Source of the DNA: Roseivirga seohaensis
Lineage (GTDB): Bacteria > Bacteroidota > Bacteroidia > Cytophagales > Cyclobacteriaceae
NCBI RefSeq assembly: GCF_001592945.1
Contig: NZ_LRPB01000006.1
Span: 62,001-126,000 of the forward strand
DNA length: 64,000 nucleotides
Direction: 5' to 3'
Below are positions 17,310 through 26,801 of the stretch, in pieces (position 1 is the stretch's first letter; every line of letters begins with the position of its first letter). Made by a program: the position numbers and the translations under genes. The notes under the pieces were generated by a model. That model ran no database searches. It saw nothing but the letters and a program-made list of their open reading frames with translations, and was not told where the DNA came from.

Positions 17310-18332
17310 ATGAATCTACATTCAGAAGACGAAACTACATACAAACCCGTAATTGGCATCACCATTGGCGATATTAATGGCATTGGCCCCGAAGTAATTA
17401 TAAAAACCGTTTCGGAACAGAAGCTTTACGATTATGCAACCATAATACTATATGGCCACGGTAAAGCCTTTTCGCACTATAAAAAAATGCTAGAGCTTAC
17501 TAATTTCTCCTTCTATCAATTTAATAGTGGCGATAGGCTACATGAAAAAAAGGCCAATGTGATTAATTGCTGGGAAGAAGATTTTGAAATTAAACCAGGA
17601 GAAGAAAACAGCGAGGGAGGTAAATACGCCTTAGCTTCTTTACAAAAAGCTGTGGCAGATTTACAAAACGGAATAATTGATGGAGTTGTCACAGCCCCTA
17701 TTAGTAAAAACAATATTCAAAGTGGAGACTTTAACTTCCCTGGTCACACTGAGTTTTTCACCACTACTTTTGGTGCGAAAGACAGCCTAATGTTCCTCTG
17801 CAACGATCGGCTTAGAATTGGCGTGGCCACTGGTCATATTCCTTTAATGAAGATTAAAGAAGAATTAACCACCGAAAGACTGACCAGCAAAATAGATTTG
17901 ATGTTAAAATCATTGAAAAAGGATTTTGGTATCAGTAAGCCTAAAGTCGCTATTTTAGGACTGAACCCTCACGCTGGAGAAGATGGCCTATTGGGTTCAG
18001 AAGAAAAAGAACTAATACAGCCAGTAATCAACGAATTCAAAGAAAAAGGGCATTTGGTTTTTGGCCCCTACCCTGCCGATGGTTTCTTTGGCAATAACAC
18101 CAATTCTAAATTTGATGGTATATTGGCAATGTACCACGACCAAGGCTTAATTCCTTTCAAGACCATAGCTTTTGAAGATGGCGTTAATTTTACCGCTGGT
18201 CTTCCGATTGTAAGAACATCTCCCGATCATGGAACCGCATTTGGGATTGCTGGCAAAAACGAAGCCGACCCCAGTAGTATGAGGGCTGCACTTTACATGG
18301 CAATTGACATTATACGAAACCGAAGAGAATAA
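17310..18332 (+). CDS. pdxA: 4-hydroxythreonine-4-phosphate dehydrogenase PdxA
   Basis: Oxidises 4-phosphohydroxy-threonine in pyridoxal 5'-phosphate synthesis by the DXP-dependent route. An in-frame TTG at 17304 is open, but the ATG at 17310 is the better start (340 residues). Diagnostic segments are GITIGDINGIGPEV, the metal ligands in FPGHTEFF, LGLNPHAGEDG and MYHDQGLIPFK, and the DHGTAFGIAG end. The length is normal. The gene begins a plus-strand stretch leading to the fatty acid genes but is separated from DUF177 by 160 bases with its own promoter element. Confidence 0.95.
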   Translation: MNLHSEDETTYKPVIGITIGDINGIGPEVIIKTVSEQKLYDYATIILYGHGKAFSHYKKMLELTNFSFYQFNSGDRLHEKKANVINCWEEDFEIKPGEENSEGGKYALASLQKAVADLQNGIIDGVVTAPISKNNIQSGDFNFPGHTEFFTTTFGAKDSLMFLCNDRLRIGVATGHIPLMKIKEELTTERLTSKIDLMLKSLKKDFGISKPKVAILGLNPHAGEDGLLGSEEKELIQPVINEFKEKGHLVFGPYPADGFFGNNTNSKFDGILAMYHDQGLIPFKTIAFEDGVNFTAGLPIVRTSPDHGTAFGIAGKNEADPSSMRAALYMAIDIIRNRRE

Positions 18333-18460
18333 GCTAATTAAGAGCGATTTAAGACAACTATCAATAAACCATTAACCGCCCGCAAGTAGTTGACTAATAA
18401 TTGTTCGATATTTATTAATGAAATAAGTAAACACTATTTTAGGATTCAATTGAATTTTCA

Positions 18461-18468
18461 TACCTTTG
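18461..18468 (+). promoter_or_regulatory. -7 element of the DUF177-rpmF promoter
   Basis: TACCTTTG matches the Bacteroidota primary-sigma -7 consensus TAnnTTTG exactly, 26 bases before the TTG start of the DUF177 gene. The -33 position (around 18437) has only a T run, so that element is weak. Confidence 0.65.
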
Positions 18469-18493
18469 CAGTCCTGATTTTGAGAGGGGATAA

Positions 18494-19048
18494 TTGAAAC
18501 CAATCAGAAAATATGAAATACAGATCTTTAAGCTCAATACTGGGCTGCATGATTTTGAATTTCTGTTAGATGATAAGTTCTTTGAATTATTTGACAATGA
18601 TCTAGTTAGAAAAGGAAAACTTACTGCTAACATTTCATTGATCAAGTCCGAAACAATGATTCAGACTGTTTTTCACATTAAAGGTTCTGTAGAACTAGAG
18701 TGTGATAGAAGTCTAGATTTGTTTGATTTTCCGATAGACTTGGAAAGGCCGTTTATATACAAACTCGGAAACGAGTATGAAGAACTGTCGGATGAAGTAG
18801 TGGTAATACCACGCGACACCCAACAACTGAACGTAGCATCCATAATGTTTGAATTTATAGGACTTGAAATCCCCATGAAAAAACTTCACCCACGTTTTCA
18901 ACAAGATGAAGAAGATGAAAATGAAGATGAAGTACTCATGATATACTCTTCGGAAGAAGATAATGATGAGAAAAATAAAGATCAGGAAAATGAAGAATCA
19001 ATAGACCCACGATGGGCTTCTTTGAAGAAATTGAAAAATAAAGAATAG
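18494..19048 (+). CDS. DUF177 (YceD-like) protein, TTG start
   Basis: A 184-residue protein of the YceD/DUF177 family, which in E. coli and plants is needed for normal 23S rRNA accumulation and is almost always encoded before rpmF. Seen: the N-terminal YEIQIFKLNTGLHDFEF, the central ELECDRSLD, and a C-terminal tail that is strongly acidic (DEEDENEDE, SEEDNDEKNKDQENEE). No ATG fits; TTG at 18494 is the only start that keeps the conserved N-terminus. The acidic tail is long compared with E. coli YceD. rpmF follows after 24 bases. Confidence 0.88.
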   Translation: MKPIRKYEIQIFKLNTGLHDFEFLLDDKFFELFDNDLVRKGKLTANISLIKSETMIQTVFHIKGSVELECDRSLDLFDFPIDLERPFIYKLGNEYEELSDEVVVIPRDTQQLNVASIMFEFIGLEIPMKKLHPRFQQDEEDENEDEVLMIYSSEEDNDEKNKDQENEESIDPRWASLKKLKNKE

Positions 19049-19072
19049 CGAAAGCTATAAAATTGTAGAAAA

Positions 19073-19264
19073 ATGGCGCATCCTAAGAGAAAAACCTCGA
19101 AAACCAGAAGAGACAAAGGTAGAACTCACAAAAAATTGCATGGCAAGGCTTTAGCTATTTGCCCAACTACCGGAGAAATGCATTTGCCTCACAGAGCTTT
19201 CTGGCATGAAGGAAAACTTTACTTCAAAGGTAAAGTAGTAATGGAAAAAGAAGTTTTAGCCTAA
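19073..19264 (+). CDS. rpmF: 50S ribosomal protein L32 (bL32)
   Basis: A 63-residue bL32 with the classic start [19 protein letters not shown]. The zinc-binding CxxC pairs found in many bL32 proteins are missing: the segment reads [17 protein letters not shown] with a single Cys, so this is the zinc-independent form usual in Bacteroidota. It is co-transcribed with DUF177 and followed by a terminator. Confidence 0.97.
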   Translation: MAHPKRKTSKTRRDKGRTHKKLHGKALAICPTTGEMHLPHRAFWHEGKLYFKGKVVMEKEVLA

Positions 19265-19284
19265 GTTTAACTTTTGGCTTCTTG

Positions 19285-19325
19285 AATATTTGCTCCTGAA
19301 TCAACATTCAGGAGCAATATTTATT
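19285..19325 (+). terminator. Intrinsic terminator after rpmF
   Basis: Stem TGCTCCTGAAT / ATTCAGGAGCA (19291-19301 with 19306-19316), tetraloop CAAC, followed by ATATTTATTTA. It begins 20 bases after the rpmF stop and separates it from fabH. Confidence 0.75.
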
Positions 19326-19371
19326 TATAGACACTTCATTTGACCAAAATATGGTTTCGTTCAATCTATTA

Positions 19372-19402
19372 TTTGAATCTGAAGCATGAACCCTTATATT
19401 GG
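19372..19402 (+). promoter_or_regulatory. Candidate promoter of the fabH-efp-accB-accC operon
   Basis: TTTG at 19372-19375, a 19-base spacer, then TATATTGG at 19395-19402, one mismatch from TAnnTTTG. It lies about 50 bases before the fabH ATG and just after the rpmF terminator. Confidence 0.5.
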
Positions 19403-19451
19403 CGAATTATTTAGAAATAAGAATGGAGCTTTCCGTTCTATAAAATATTGA

Positions 19452-20450
19452 ATGACTAAAATCAGAGCTAAAATCTCAGGCGTCAACGGTTGGGTGCCAG
19501 ACTATGTTTTAACCAACAAAGAGTTAGAAACCATAGTAGACACTACTGACGAATGGATAACTTCCCGCACTGGCATTAAAGAAAGAAGAATATTAAAAGG
19601 AGAAGGTCAAGGAACCTCTGTTTTGGGTATTGAAGCTGTAAAAGGCTTGCTCGAAAAAACGAATACCGATCCTTCTGAAATTGATCTTCTGATCTGCGCC
19701 ACCACTACCCCCGACATGATGTTTCCTGCCACTGCCAATATTATTGCAGATGCCATTGGAGCAAAAAATGCATTTAGTTACGACTTACAAGCGGCCTGCT
19801 CAGGGTTTATTTATGCTGTAACTACGGGTAGCCAGTTTATTGAAACGGGCAAATACAAGAAAGTTGTGGTAGTTGGAGCAGACAAAATGTCTTCTATCAT
19901 AGACTACAGCGAAAGAACCACCTGTATTATTTTCGGAGACGGTGGCGGTGCGGTTCTATTGGAGCCTACGGAAGAAAATGTCGGAATCATGGACTCCATT
20001 CTTCGATCTGACGGATCGGGAGCCCAGCATTTGCACATGAAAGCCGGAGGAAGCCGAAAGCCAGCTTCTCATGAAACCGTAGACAATCGTGAGCATTACG
20101 TTTACCAAGAAGGTTCCGCAGTTTTTAAGTTTGCCGTTACTAATATGGCAGATGTTTCTGCCGAGATTATGGCCAAAAACAACTTACAAGGAGAAGATGT
20201 TACTTGGTTAGTTCCTCATCAGGCAAACAAAAGAATTATAGACGCTACAGCAAGGCGCATGGAAATTGGTGAAGAAAAGGTAATGTTGAATATCCACAAA
20301 TATGGCAACACAACCAGCGGAACCATTCCTCTTTGCCTTTGGGATTATGAAAGCCAACTAAAAAAAGGTGATAACCTAATTTTAGCCGCATTCGGTGGTG
20401 GGTTCACTTGGGGAGCTATATATTTAAAATGGGCATACGACCCATCATAA
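19452..20450 (+). CDS. fabH: 3-oxoacyl-ACP synthase III FabH
   Basis: Starts fatty acid synthesis by condensing acetyl-CoA (or a branched acyl-CoA) with malonyl-ACP. The length is 332 residues. The catalytic triad is Cys116 (QAACSGF), His256 (VPHQANKR) and Asn286 (YGNTTSG). It opens the run fabH-efp-accB-accC. Since Bacteroidota often make iso-branched fatty acids, branched primers are plausible but not readable from the sequence. Confidence 0.95.
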   Translation: MTKIRAKISGVNGWVPDYVLTNKELETIVDTTDEWITSRTGIKERRILKGEGQGTSVLGIEAVKGLLEKTNTDPSEIDLLICATTTPDMMFPATANIIADAIGAKNAFSYDLQAACSGFIYAVTTGSQFIETGKYKKVVVVGADKMSSIIDYSERTTCIIFGDGGGAVLLEPTEENVGIMDSILRSDGSGAQHLHMKAGGSRKPASHETVDNREHYVYQEGSAVFKFAVTNMADVSAEIMAKNNLQGEDVTWLVPHQANKRIIDATARRMEIGEEKVMLNIHKYGNTTSGTIPLCLWDYESQLKKGDNLILAAFGGGFTWGAIYLKWAYDPS

Positions 20451-20502
20451 AAATTCCTAATGATCAAAATTGAATATTTGTAACTTAGTTTGAAATAAAC
20501 GC

Positions 20503-21066
20503 ATGGCAAGTACAGCAGATTTTAAAAACGGTCTTGTAATTGAATACAATCACGACCTTTACGCAATCACCGAATTTCAGCATGTTAAGCCTGGAAAAGG
20601 ACCTGCATTCGTAAGAACAAAACTAAAAAGCATTAGAACAGGAAAAGTATTGGACAATACTTTCACTGCTGGTGTAAAAGTGGTTACGGCCAGAATTGAA
20701 AAAAGGCCTCATCAGTTTCTTTTTAAAGATGACTACGGTTATAACCTGATGAACTCAGAAACTTTTGAACAAGTTGCAGTGCCAGAAGAGTTGATTAACG
20801 CACCTCAGCTCATGAAAGACGGACAAGAAGTAGACGTTCTTTTTCATGCCGAAACTGAATCTGTTTTGAGTGTAGAGTTACCGGCATATGTAGAACTTGT
20901 TGTAACTTACACCGAGCCTGGCATTAAAGGAGACACGGCCACGAATGCCACAAAACCTGCCACGCTCGAAACTGGCGCTGAAATTCAAGTGCCATTGTTC
21001 ATCAATCAAGACGACAAAATTAAAGTAGATACTAGAACTAATTCATACGGTGAGCGTGTAAAATAG
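20503..21066 (+). CDS. efp: Elongation factor P
   Basis: Binds the ribosome between P and E sites and relieves stalling at polyproline. The 187-residue protein has the three beta-barrel domains of EF-P: a KOW-like N domain, the central OB domain and the C-terminal OB domain ending TRTNSYGERVK. The modification site is Lys32 in KPGKGPAF. No EpmA or other modification enzyme is in the window. It lies 52 bases after fabH and 30 before accB, so it is probably in the acc operon. Confidence 0.96.
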   Translation: MASTADFKNGLVIEYNHDLYAITEFQHVKPGKGPAFVRTKLKSIRTGKVLDNTFTAGVKVVTARIEKRPHQFLFKDDYGYNLMNSETFEQVAVPEELINAPQLMKDGQEVDVLFHAETESVLSVELPAYVELVVTYTEPGIKGDTATNATKPATLETGAEIQVPLFINQDDKIKVDTRTNSYGERVK

Positions 21067-21096
21067 CCACCATCTCAACGAAATAATCGAATTGTT

Positions 21097-21567
21097 ATGA
21101 ATGCTAAAGAAATCAAGAATATGATCGACTTCATTGCTAAATCAGGTTTAGCAGAAGTCAACATTGAAACTGAAGAGTTCAAAATCAAAGTAAAAAGAGA
21201 TAACGAAGGAAAGGTAATTGCTACTGCACCTTCTATGCCTCAACCCGTTGCAGCTGCCCCAATAGCCGCAGCGCCAGCTCCTCAAGAAGCAGCTAAACCC
21301 GCTCCAGCAAATGACGAGTCGAGCAAATATGTTCAAATTAAATCACCAATGATTGGTACTTTTTATCGCTCACCAAAGCCTGAAGACCCTTCATTTGTAA
21401 ATGTTGGAGATACAATATCAGCTGGCGATAAAGTTTGTATCGTAGAAGCCATGAAGTTATTCAACGAAATTGAATCTGAAATTTCTGGCACCATCGTAAA
21501 AGTATTGGTTGAAAATGCATCACCAGTAGAGTATGATCAACCATTATTCTTGGTAGATCCTGCGTAA
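21097..21567 (+). CDS. accB: Biotin carboxyl carrier protein of acetyl-CoA carboxylase
   Basis: Carries the biotin that shuttles CO2 between AccC and the transferase. Of 156 residues, 1-40 is the N-terminal domain, 42-75 an Ala/Pro-rich flexible linker ([19 protein letters not shown]), and 78-155 the biotinyl domain with target Lys120 in VEAMKLF. It is followed by accC after 65 bases. The ligase that would biotinylate it, birA, is in this window at 33.6-34.3 kb. Confidence 0.96.
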   Translation: MNAKEIKNMIDFIAKSGLAEVNIETEEFKIKVKRDNEGKVIATAPSMPQPVAAAPIAAAPAPQEAAKPAPANDESSKYVQIKSPMIGTFYRSPKPEDPSFVNVGDTISAGDKVCIVEAMKLFNEIESEISGTIVKVLVENASPVEYDQPLFLVDPA

Positions 21568-21632
21568 AAATTTGGTTAAGGGGCTTAATTTTTAAGCCCT
21601 CAATTATTTCTCAACCTAAAATATCTATTGTA

Positions 21633-22979
21633 GTGTTTAAAAAGATATTAATTGCCAACAGAGGCGAAATTGCCCTTCGTATTATCAGAACATGTAAGGA
21701 AATGGGCATTAAAACCGTAGCGGTTTACTCTGCGGCCGATAAAGACAGTCTACATGTTAGGTTTGCAGATGAGGCCGTGAATATTGGCCCAGCACCTTCC
21801 AATCAGTCTTATCTTAAAATACCTCATATCATCTCTGCTGCAGAAATTACCAATGCAGATGCGATACACCCTGGATATGGCTTTCTTTCAGAAAACGCTG
21901 AATTTTCAAGAGTTTGTCAGGAATACGGTATCAAATTCATTGGAGCGAGCCCTGAAATGATTGATAAAATGGGAGACAAGGCCACAGCCAAAGACACCAT
22001 GAAAAAAGCAGGTGTTCCAACTATCCCAGGGTCTGATGGCTTATTAAAGTCTGTAGAAGAAGGGCTTAAAATTGCCAACGAAGTTAAATACCCAGTGATT
22101 CTAAAAGCTACCGCTGGCGGTGGTGGAAGAGGAATGAGAATTGTAAAAAACGATTCTCAATTCCAAAAAGCTTGGGACGATGCCAGAATGGAATCTGCGG
22201 CAGCATTTGGTAATGACGGTCTTTACCTTGAAAAATTTGTTGAAGAGCCTCGTCACGTTGAAATTCAGATTGTAGGTGACAGTACTGGACGTGCTTGTCA
22301 TCTTTCTGAAAGAGACTGCTCTATTCAGAGAAGACACCAGAAGCTAGTAGAAGAAACTCCTTCTCCTGCAGTTAGTCAGGACCTAAGAGAAAGAATGGGA
22401 GCAGCCGCAGTTAAAGCAGCTGAATCTATTGGTTATGAAGGCGCTGGAACCGTAGAATTCTTGTTAGATAAACATGGTGATTTCTACTTTATGGAAATGA
22501 ATACGCGTATTCAGGTAGAGCACCCTATTACAGAAGAAGTAACCGATTTTGACTTAATCAAAGAACAGATTAAGGTTGCAGCAGGCGAAAAAATTTCTGG
22601 CAAAAACTACTTCCCTAAGCTCTATGCTATGGAATGTAGAATCAACGCTGAAGATCCTGCACACGGTTTTAGACCAAGCCCTGGTAAAATCACAAACCTA
22701 CACACCCCAGGTGGACATGGAGTAAGAATTGACAGCCATATTTATGCTGGCTACACTATTCCGCCAAACTACGACTCAATGATTGCCAAGTTAATTGTAA
22801 CAGCTCAATCACGAGAAGAAGTATTGGTAAGAATGAAGAGAGCTTTAGAAGAATATGTAATTGAAGGTATTAAAACCACTATTCCTTTCCATATCAAGCT
22901 AATGGATGATCCTAAATTTAAGTCGGGTCAGTTTACTACAAGCTTCTTAGAAGGCTTCGATTTCACGGGAATGCAATAA
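21633..22979 (+). CDS. accC: Biotin carboxylase subunit of acetyl-CoA carboxylase (GTG start)
   Basis: ATP-dependent carboxylation of the AccB biotin. The 448-residue ATP-grasp enzyme starts at GTG ([16 protein letters not shown]), the universal N-terminus of biotin carboxylases. The glycine-rich ATP loop [29 protein letters not shown] and the [11 protein letters not shown] segment with the catalytic Glu and Arg are intact. The terminator that follows ends the operon. accA and accD are not in the window. Confidence 0.97.
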   Translation: MFKKILIANRGEIALRIIRTCKEMGIKTVAVYSAADKDSLHVRFADEAVNIGPAPSNQSYLKIPHIISAAEITNADAIHPGYGFLSENAEFSRVCQEYGIKFIGASPEMIDKMGDKATAKDTMKKAGVPTIPGSDGLLKSVEEGLKIANEVKYPVILKATAGGGGRGMRIVKNDSQFQKAWDDARMESAAAFGNDGLYLEKFVEEPRHVEIQIVGDSTGRACHLSERDCSIQRRHQKLVEETPSPAVSQDLRERMGAAAVKAAESIGYEGAGTVEFLLDKHGDFYFMEMNTRIQVEHPITEEVTDFDLIKEQIKVAAGEKISGKNYFPKLYAMECRINAEDPAHGFRPSPGKITNLHTPGGHGVRIDSHIYAGYTIPPNYDSMIAKLIVTAQSREEVLVRMKRALEEYVIEGIKTTIPFHIKLMDDPKFKSGQFTTSFLEGFDFTGMQ

Positions 22980-23000
22980 CAAATTCACTATATAAGTATC

Positions 23001-23044
23001 AAAGGTCACTTTTGTTTTCAGAAGTGACTTTTTTTGTTTTTTTA
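23001..23044 (+). terminator. Intrinsic terminator after accC
   Basis: Stem AGGTCACTT / AAGTGACTT (23003-23011 with 23022-23030, one G-U pair), then TTTTTTTG and more T. The following 160 bases before the next gene show no other feature. Confidence 0.85.
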
Positions 23045-23204
23045 CTAGTCAGATATTCGTAGGCTAATGAACGATTAGAAAAATAATAAAGGTTGCTCAT
23101 AAAGAATATTTTAAACTATTTCGCTGTATTATTCACAATACTCAATTAGAGTTTTTAACATTTCAACAGAAATCTATTCAATTAACCACAAGGCTAAGCA
23201 AGTA

Positions 23205-24500
23205 ATGACCCTACAATCAAGTTTAAAAACCAAAATATGGATATATGGAATCATGGTCTTGATTTCATTGATCTTTACTACACAGCAAGCCGCAGACTAC
23301 CGCATTTATGTTGCTGCAGGAAGGGTTATGATTGATGAAAAAGCCAATCCATTTTTGGATGAGGATATGGTTGAAACAGAGCCTGATGGAATAGTAACGC
23401 CTCATGCTCAATATAGATATGCTCCTATTTTTGGTATAGCATTGTACCCAGTTTCTTTACTACCAAAGCAAGTTTACATCTTCCTTTGGCTCTTTTTCAA
23501 TGTATTCTTACTATATAAATCAATTCTATTATTTAGAGAGTTTTTCTCTGAGTTAAAGGCAGACACTAAGCTTTTCGGAATAACGGCAATACTCACATTA
23601 ATTCTCGGAATACGTTTTTGGGGACAAAACCTCCAGTTGGGTCAAACTACTATTTTACTCGTTTTTCTATCGGTGTATGCATTACACTTGTCTAGAAAAA
23701 ATAAGCCCGTTTTGGCTGGTCTAATGTTAGCACTTGCTATTGTTACTAAAATAATGCCCTTGCTACTGATAGGTTATTTTATTTATAGAAAGGATTTCAA
23801 AACACCTGTTTTTACTATAATCTTCACAGTGTTCCTTGTCTACCTACCCGCTTTAATTGTTGGTTTTGATTATAACAACTTCTTGATTCATGAATGGTAC
23901 AACATTATTAACCCTGCCAACAAAGAGTATACATTAGAAACTAAAACAGGCATTTACAACCTGTCTGCATTCATTTTTGCCTATTTCACCGAGATGCCTG
24001 ATGATAAAATTACTGGCAACAGAAATATTCTTTCTCTATCATACGAGGTTGCAGGAATACTTACCAATATTGCTAGAGGAGCTTTGATACTTTTTACGCT
24101 ATCCTTTGTAAGGAGCCTTCCTTTTAAAGGAGCTAAATCAAGTGTGCATGCCTTTTGGGAATTTGGTTACATCTGCTTAGCGTTTCCATTGGTATTTCCT
24201 GCGCAGAATAAGTACTCCTTTTATTATATACTACCGGCTCTGTTCTTCATGGCGTATTATATGGTTCAGAAGTACAAAGCAGAAGGAGGTTTAAAAGGAA
24301 TACCTTTGAAAATCTTGATTCCAATGGGCATGTATTTCATCCTTACTACTTTAACATCGTCTAACATTATTGGTAAGTATTGGTACGATCAGACACAATT
24401 TTACAAAGTAATTACCTTTGGAATCATAGCTCTAATTGTTGCTTACGCACAGGTAAAGCCTTCAATGCTCAACACCATTCAATCAGAAAAAAATCAGTAA
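23205..24500 (+). CDS. Polytopic GT87-like glycosyltransferase (DUF2029)
   Basis: A 431-residue integral membrane protein with about ten hydrophobic helices. It resembles the GT87/DUF2029 family of polyprenyl-phosphate-sugar dependent mannosyl- and arabinosyltransferases (GT-C fold): DYRIYVAAGR near the first loop carries the acidic residue, and YRYAPIFGIALYP follows. Function within the family varies widely, so the sugar is unknown. It is 3 bases upstream of a dolichol-phosphate-mannose-synthase-like GT2, which could make its lipid-linked donor. That pairing is inference. Confidence 0.75.
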   Translation: MTLQSSLKTKIWIYGIMVLISLIFTTQQAADYRIYVAAGRVMIDEKANPFLDEDMVETEPDGIVTPHAQYRYAPIFGIALYPVSLLPKQVYIFLWLFFNVFLLYKSILLFREFFSELKADTKLFGITAILTLILGIRFWGQNLQLGQTTILLVFLSVYALHLSRKNKPVLAGLMLALAIVTKIMPLLLIGYFIYRKDFKTPVFTIIFTVFLVYLPALIVGFDYNNFLIHEWYNIINPANKEYTLETKTGIYNLSAFIFAYFTEMPDDKITGNRNILSLSYEVAGILTNIARGALILFTLSFVRSLPFKGAKSSVHAFWEFGYICLAFPLVFPAQNKYSFYYILPALFFMAYYMVQKYKAEGGLKGIPLKILIPMGMYFILTTLTSSNIIGKYWYDQTQFYKVITFGIIALIVAYAQVKPSMLNTIQSEKNQ

Positions 24501-24503
24501 CCT

Positions 24504-25454
24504 ATGCTTGCTCCAGCCATCAACATTGTTATCCCACTGTATAATGAAGAAGAAGTTTTTGAGCAACTCATTGCACGGTTAACAGCACTCATCGATAGTT
24601 TCCCGAAAAGTATTGAGGTAATTTTAGTTGATGATGGGAGTTTAGATAAAACCCCAAAGCTTATAACTGAATTGGCTTTGCGTGACCAACGCTTTCAAGC
24701 AATTATTTTATCTAGGAATTTTGGGCATCAAATTGCATTAAGTGCTGGTCTCGAGGAAGTAAATGCATCTGAGGGTGTAATGGTGATTGATGGGGATTTA
24801 CAAGACCCACCAGAGTTACTATCTCAGTTTTACTCCGAATTTAAAAATGGATATGACGTTATTTACGGAGTAAGATCAATAAGAAGAGATGAAGGGCTTT
24901 TCAAAAAGAAAACTTCCTTTTATTTCTATCGTGTTTTACGCAAATTGACAAATATTGATATCCCTATGGATAGCGGAGACTTTTGTTTCATGAGTTCTAG
25001 GGTAGTAAAAGTACTTTCATCAATGCCTGAAGAGAGGCGTTTTATAAGAGGTATGAGAGCGTGGGTTGGCTTTAATCAAACATCAGTCTCTTACAACAGA
25101 GATGAGCGACATGCTGGTTCTACTAAATATTCAATAGGAAAAATGTTGAAGCTAGCTTTCGATGCTATTTACGGTTTCAGCGATATCCCTATTAAATTGA
25201 TGACTAGATTGGGCCTTGCAACCATCATATTTTCATTTGCTTATTTAATTTATTCCTTACTAAAAAAATTATTTTTCGGTGGAGTCGCAAGTGGATTTTC
25301 AGGTTTACTCTTCAGTATGATATTACTAAGTGGAGTTCAGCTTTTTTCGCTTGGAATTCTTGGTGAATATATTGTTAGAACATTTTTTCAGACCAAGCTA
25401 AGGCCCCTTTTTATCGTAAAGGAAACAATCAAAAACAAAACTAAACTGGAGTGA
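24504..25454 (+). CDS. Family 2 glycosyltransferase, DPM1/GtrB/ArnC-like
   Basis: A 316-residue enzyme with a GT-A domain (about 1-230) and two C-terminal transmembrane helices (about 235-257 and 265-290). This is the plan of undecaprenyl-phosphate glycosyltransferases such as GtrB and ArnC. Motifs: VLVDDGSLDKT, VIDGDLQDPPEL (metal site) and DSGDFCFMS. It probably transfers a sugar from a nucleotide donor to undecaprenyl phosphate for use by GT-C enzymes, two of which flank it in this block (23.2 and 29.8 kb). Sugar identity is unknown. Confidence 0.88.
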   Translation: MLAPAINIVIPLYNEEEVFEQLIARLTALIDSFPKSIEVILVDDGSLDKTPKLITELALRDQRFQAIILSRNFGHQIALSAGLEEVNASEGVMVIDGDLQDPPELLSQFYSEFKNGYDVIYGVRSIRRDEGLFKKKTSFYFYRVLRKLTNIDIPMDSGDFCFMSSRVVKVLSSMPEERRFIRGMRAWVGFNQTSVSYNRDERHAGSTKYSIGKMLKLAFDAIYGFSDIPIKLMTRLGLATIIFSFAYLIYSLLKKLFFGGVASGFSGLLFSMILLSGVQLFSLGILGEYIVRTFFQTKLRPLFIVKETIKNKTKLE

Positions 25455-25479
25455 AGCCCTGGCTAACCAAAACAAATAA

Positions 25480-26220
25480 ATGAAATCTGACTACGAAATT
25501 ACATATCATGATGTAGAAAGTGAACACTTTTGGTTTAAAGCTAGAAGAAGCTACATTTTACAACTGTTAGAAAAAACTCCGAGAGATGTTAGCATTCTGG
25601 ATATTGGCTGTTCTTCTGGCATTCTATTAAACGAGTTAATAGACAAAGGCTTCGAGAGGCAAAATCTATACGGGATCGACATTAGCGAGAAAGCAATTGC
25701 AAATTGTAAGCGAAATAACATCCAAAACTCTTTCGTAATGGATGCTCAGGAAATAATTCTAGACAAAAAGTTTGATGTTATTATTGCTTCCGATTGTTTG
25801 GAGCATCTTAAAGACGACAAAAAGGCTTTGATCAACTGGCATAGCTTACTAAAACCCAACGGCACACTACTAGTTTTTGTGCCAGCGTTTATGTCTTTAT
25901 GGAGCGCACACGATGTATTTAACATGCACTTTAGGCGCTATACAAAGCCTGAGTTAACAAGTAAATTAAAGAAAACGGGCTTTAAGATTCAAAAAGCCAG
26001 TTATTGGAATTTCTTACTTTTTACACCTGTGTTTGTTTTCAGAACTTTAAACAGGCTGAGAAAATCAAAATCAGAAGACGCTAACGGTGACTTATCACAA
26101 CCTTCGATGTTCAATGAATCAATTTACAAATTGATCAACTTTGAGAACAAGCTATTGAAAAGAACAAACTTTCCATTTGGAGTAAGTACTTTCTGTATCG
26201 CCAAGAAGCTTGAAAGTTAA
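25480..26220 (+). CDS. Class I SAM-dependent methyltransferase
   Basis: A 246-residue methyltransferase of the UbiG/Methyltransf_23 type. Motif I is ILDIGCSSGILLNEL (about 40-54), followed by YGIDISEKAI, FDVIIASDCLEHL and a post-motif LKPNGTLLVFVPAF. The C-terminal half (TPVFVFRTLNRLRKS) is hydrophobic then basic and may touch the membrane. Being third in a row after two glycosyltransferases, it may methylate a sugar or lipid-linked glycan, but nothing in the sequence fixes the substrate. Confidence 0.85.
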   Translation: MKSDYEITYHDVESEHFWFKARRSYILQLLEKTPRDVSILDIGCSSGILLNELIDKGFERQNLYGIDISEKAIANCKRNNIQNSFVMDAQEIILDKKFDVIIASDCLEHLKDDKKALINWHSLLKPNGTLLVFVPAFMSLWSAHDVFNMHFRRYTKPELTSKLKKTGFKIQKASYWNFLLFTPVFVFRTLNRLRKSKSEDANGDLSQPSMFNESIYKLINFENKLLKRTNFPFGVSTFCIAKKLES

Positions 26221-26234
26221 TCCGAACTTATAAC

Positions 26235-26798
26235 TCAACTCCCTTCAATCTCATTACATAGTTCATTATACCAAGCTTCTCCGTATTTACGGATAAGTGC
26301 GTCTTTCAGAAACTTGTAAACCGGCACACCAAGCTTTTCACCTAAAGTACAGGCCGCAGAGCAAATAGACCAACGATCATAATTTAGAGCTTCGTAATGA
26401 TCATATTTGGTTATTCTGATGGGGTAGAGTTCGCAGGATATAGGTTTTTTGAAAGTGGTTTTACCATCGCGATAAGCCTGTTCTATTCCACATTTCAGAA
26501 TGCCCTTTTCATCGTAAATAGAAAAAGCACATTCTCTATTGCCAATGGTGGTTGTTGAATAATCTCCTTCAAAATCTATAATATAAGGCCCTTCATTCTC
26601 TATCGCCTTCAAACCCTCTTCACTCAGGTATGGCTTAACCGTTTCAAGAGCATCTTCCAACTCTTTAAGCTCATGGTCTTCAAGCGGAGCTCCTAAATCA
26701 CCTTCCACACAGCAGGCCCCTTTGCAAGCTTCAAGGTCGCATACAAAGAGCTGTTCTTTTATATCGTCACTAATTACTGCGTTTTCAACCAGAATCAT
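26235..26798 (-). CDS. DUF3109 family cysteine-rich protein
   Basis: A 187-residue protein of DUF3109, widespread in Bacteroidota and of unknown function. Nine or more cysteines are arranged in clusters: [11 protein letters not shown] near 19-29, one in RECAFS, one in LKCGIEQ, CELYPIR and CSAACTLGE. This layout resembles the YkgJ-type proteins that are thought to bind a metal or iron-sulfur cluster. No membrane segment. It is convergent with the methyltransferase gene (14 bases apart) and directly downstream of the broken FkbM gene. Confidence 0.85.
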   Translation of the reverse strand: MILVENAVISDDIKEQLFVCDLEACKGACCVEGDLGAPLEDHELKELEDALETVKPYLSEEGLKAIENEGPYIIDFEGDYSTTTIGNRECAFSIYDEKGILKCGIEQAYRDGKTTFKKPISCELYPIRITKYDHYEALNYDRWSICSAACTLGEKLGVPVYKFLKDALIRKYGEAWYNELCNEIEGS

Positions 26799-26801
26799 TA
26801 T

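Noticed and set aside
19264..19452. Missing plsX between rpmF and fabH
   Set aside because: Proteobacteria and Firmicutes often have plsX here, but its absence between rpmF and fabH is normal in Bacteroidota.
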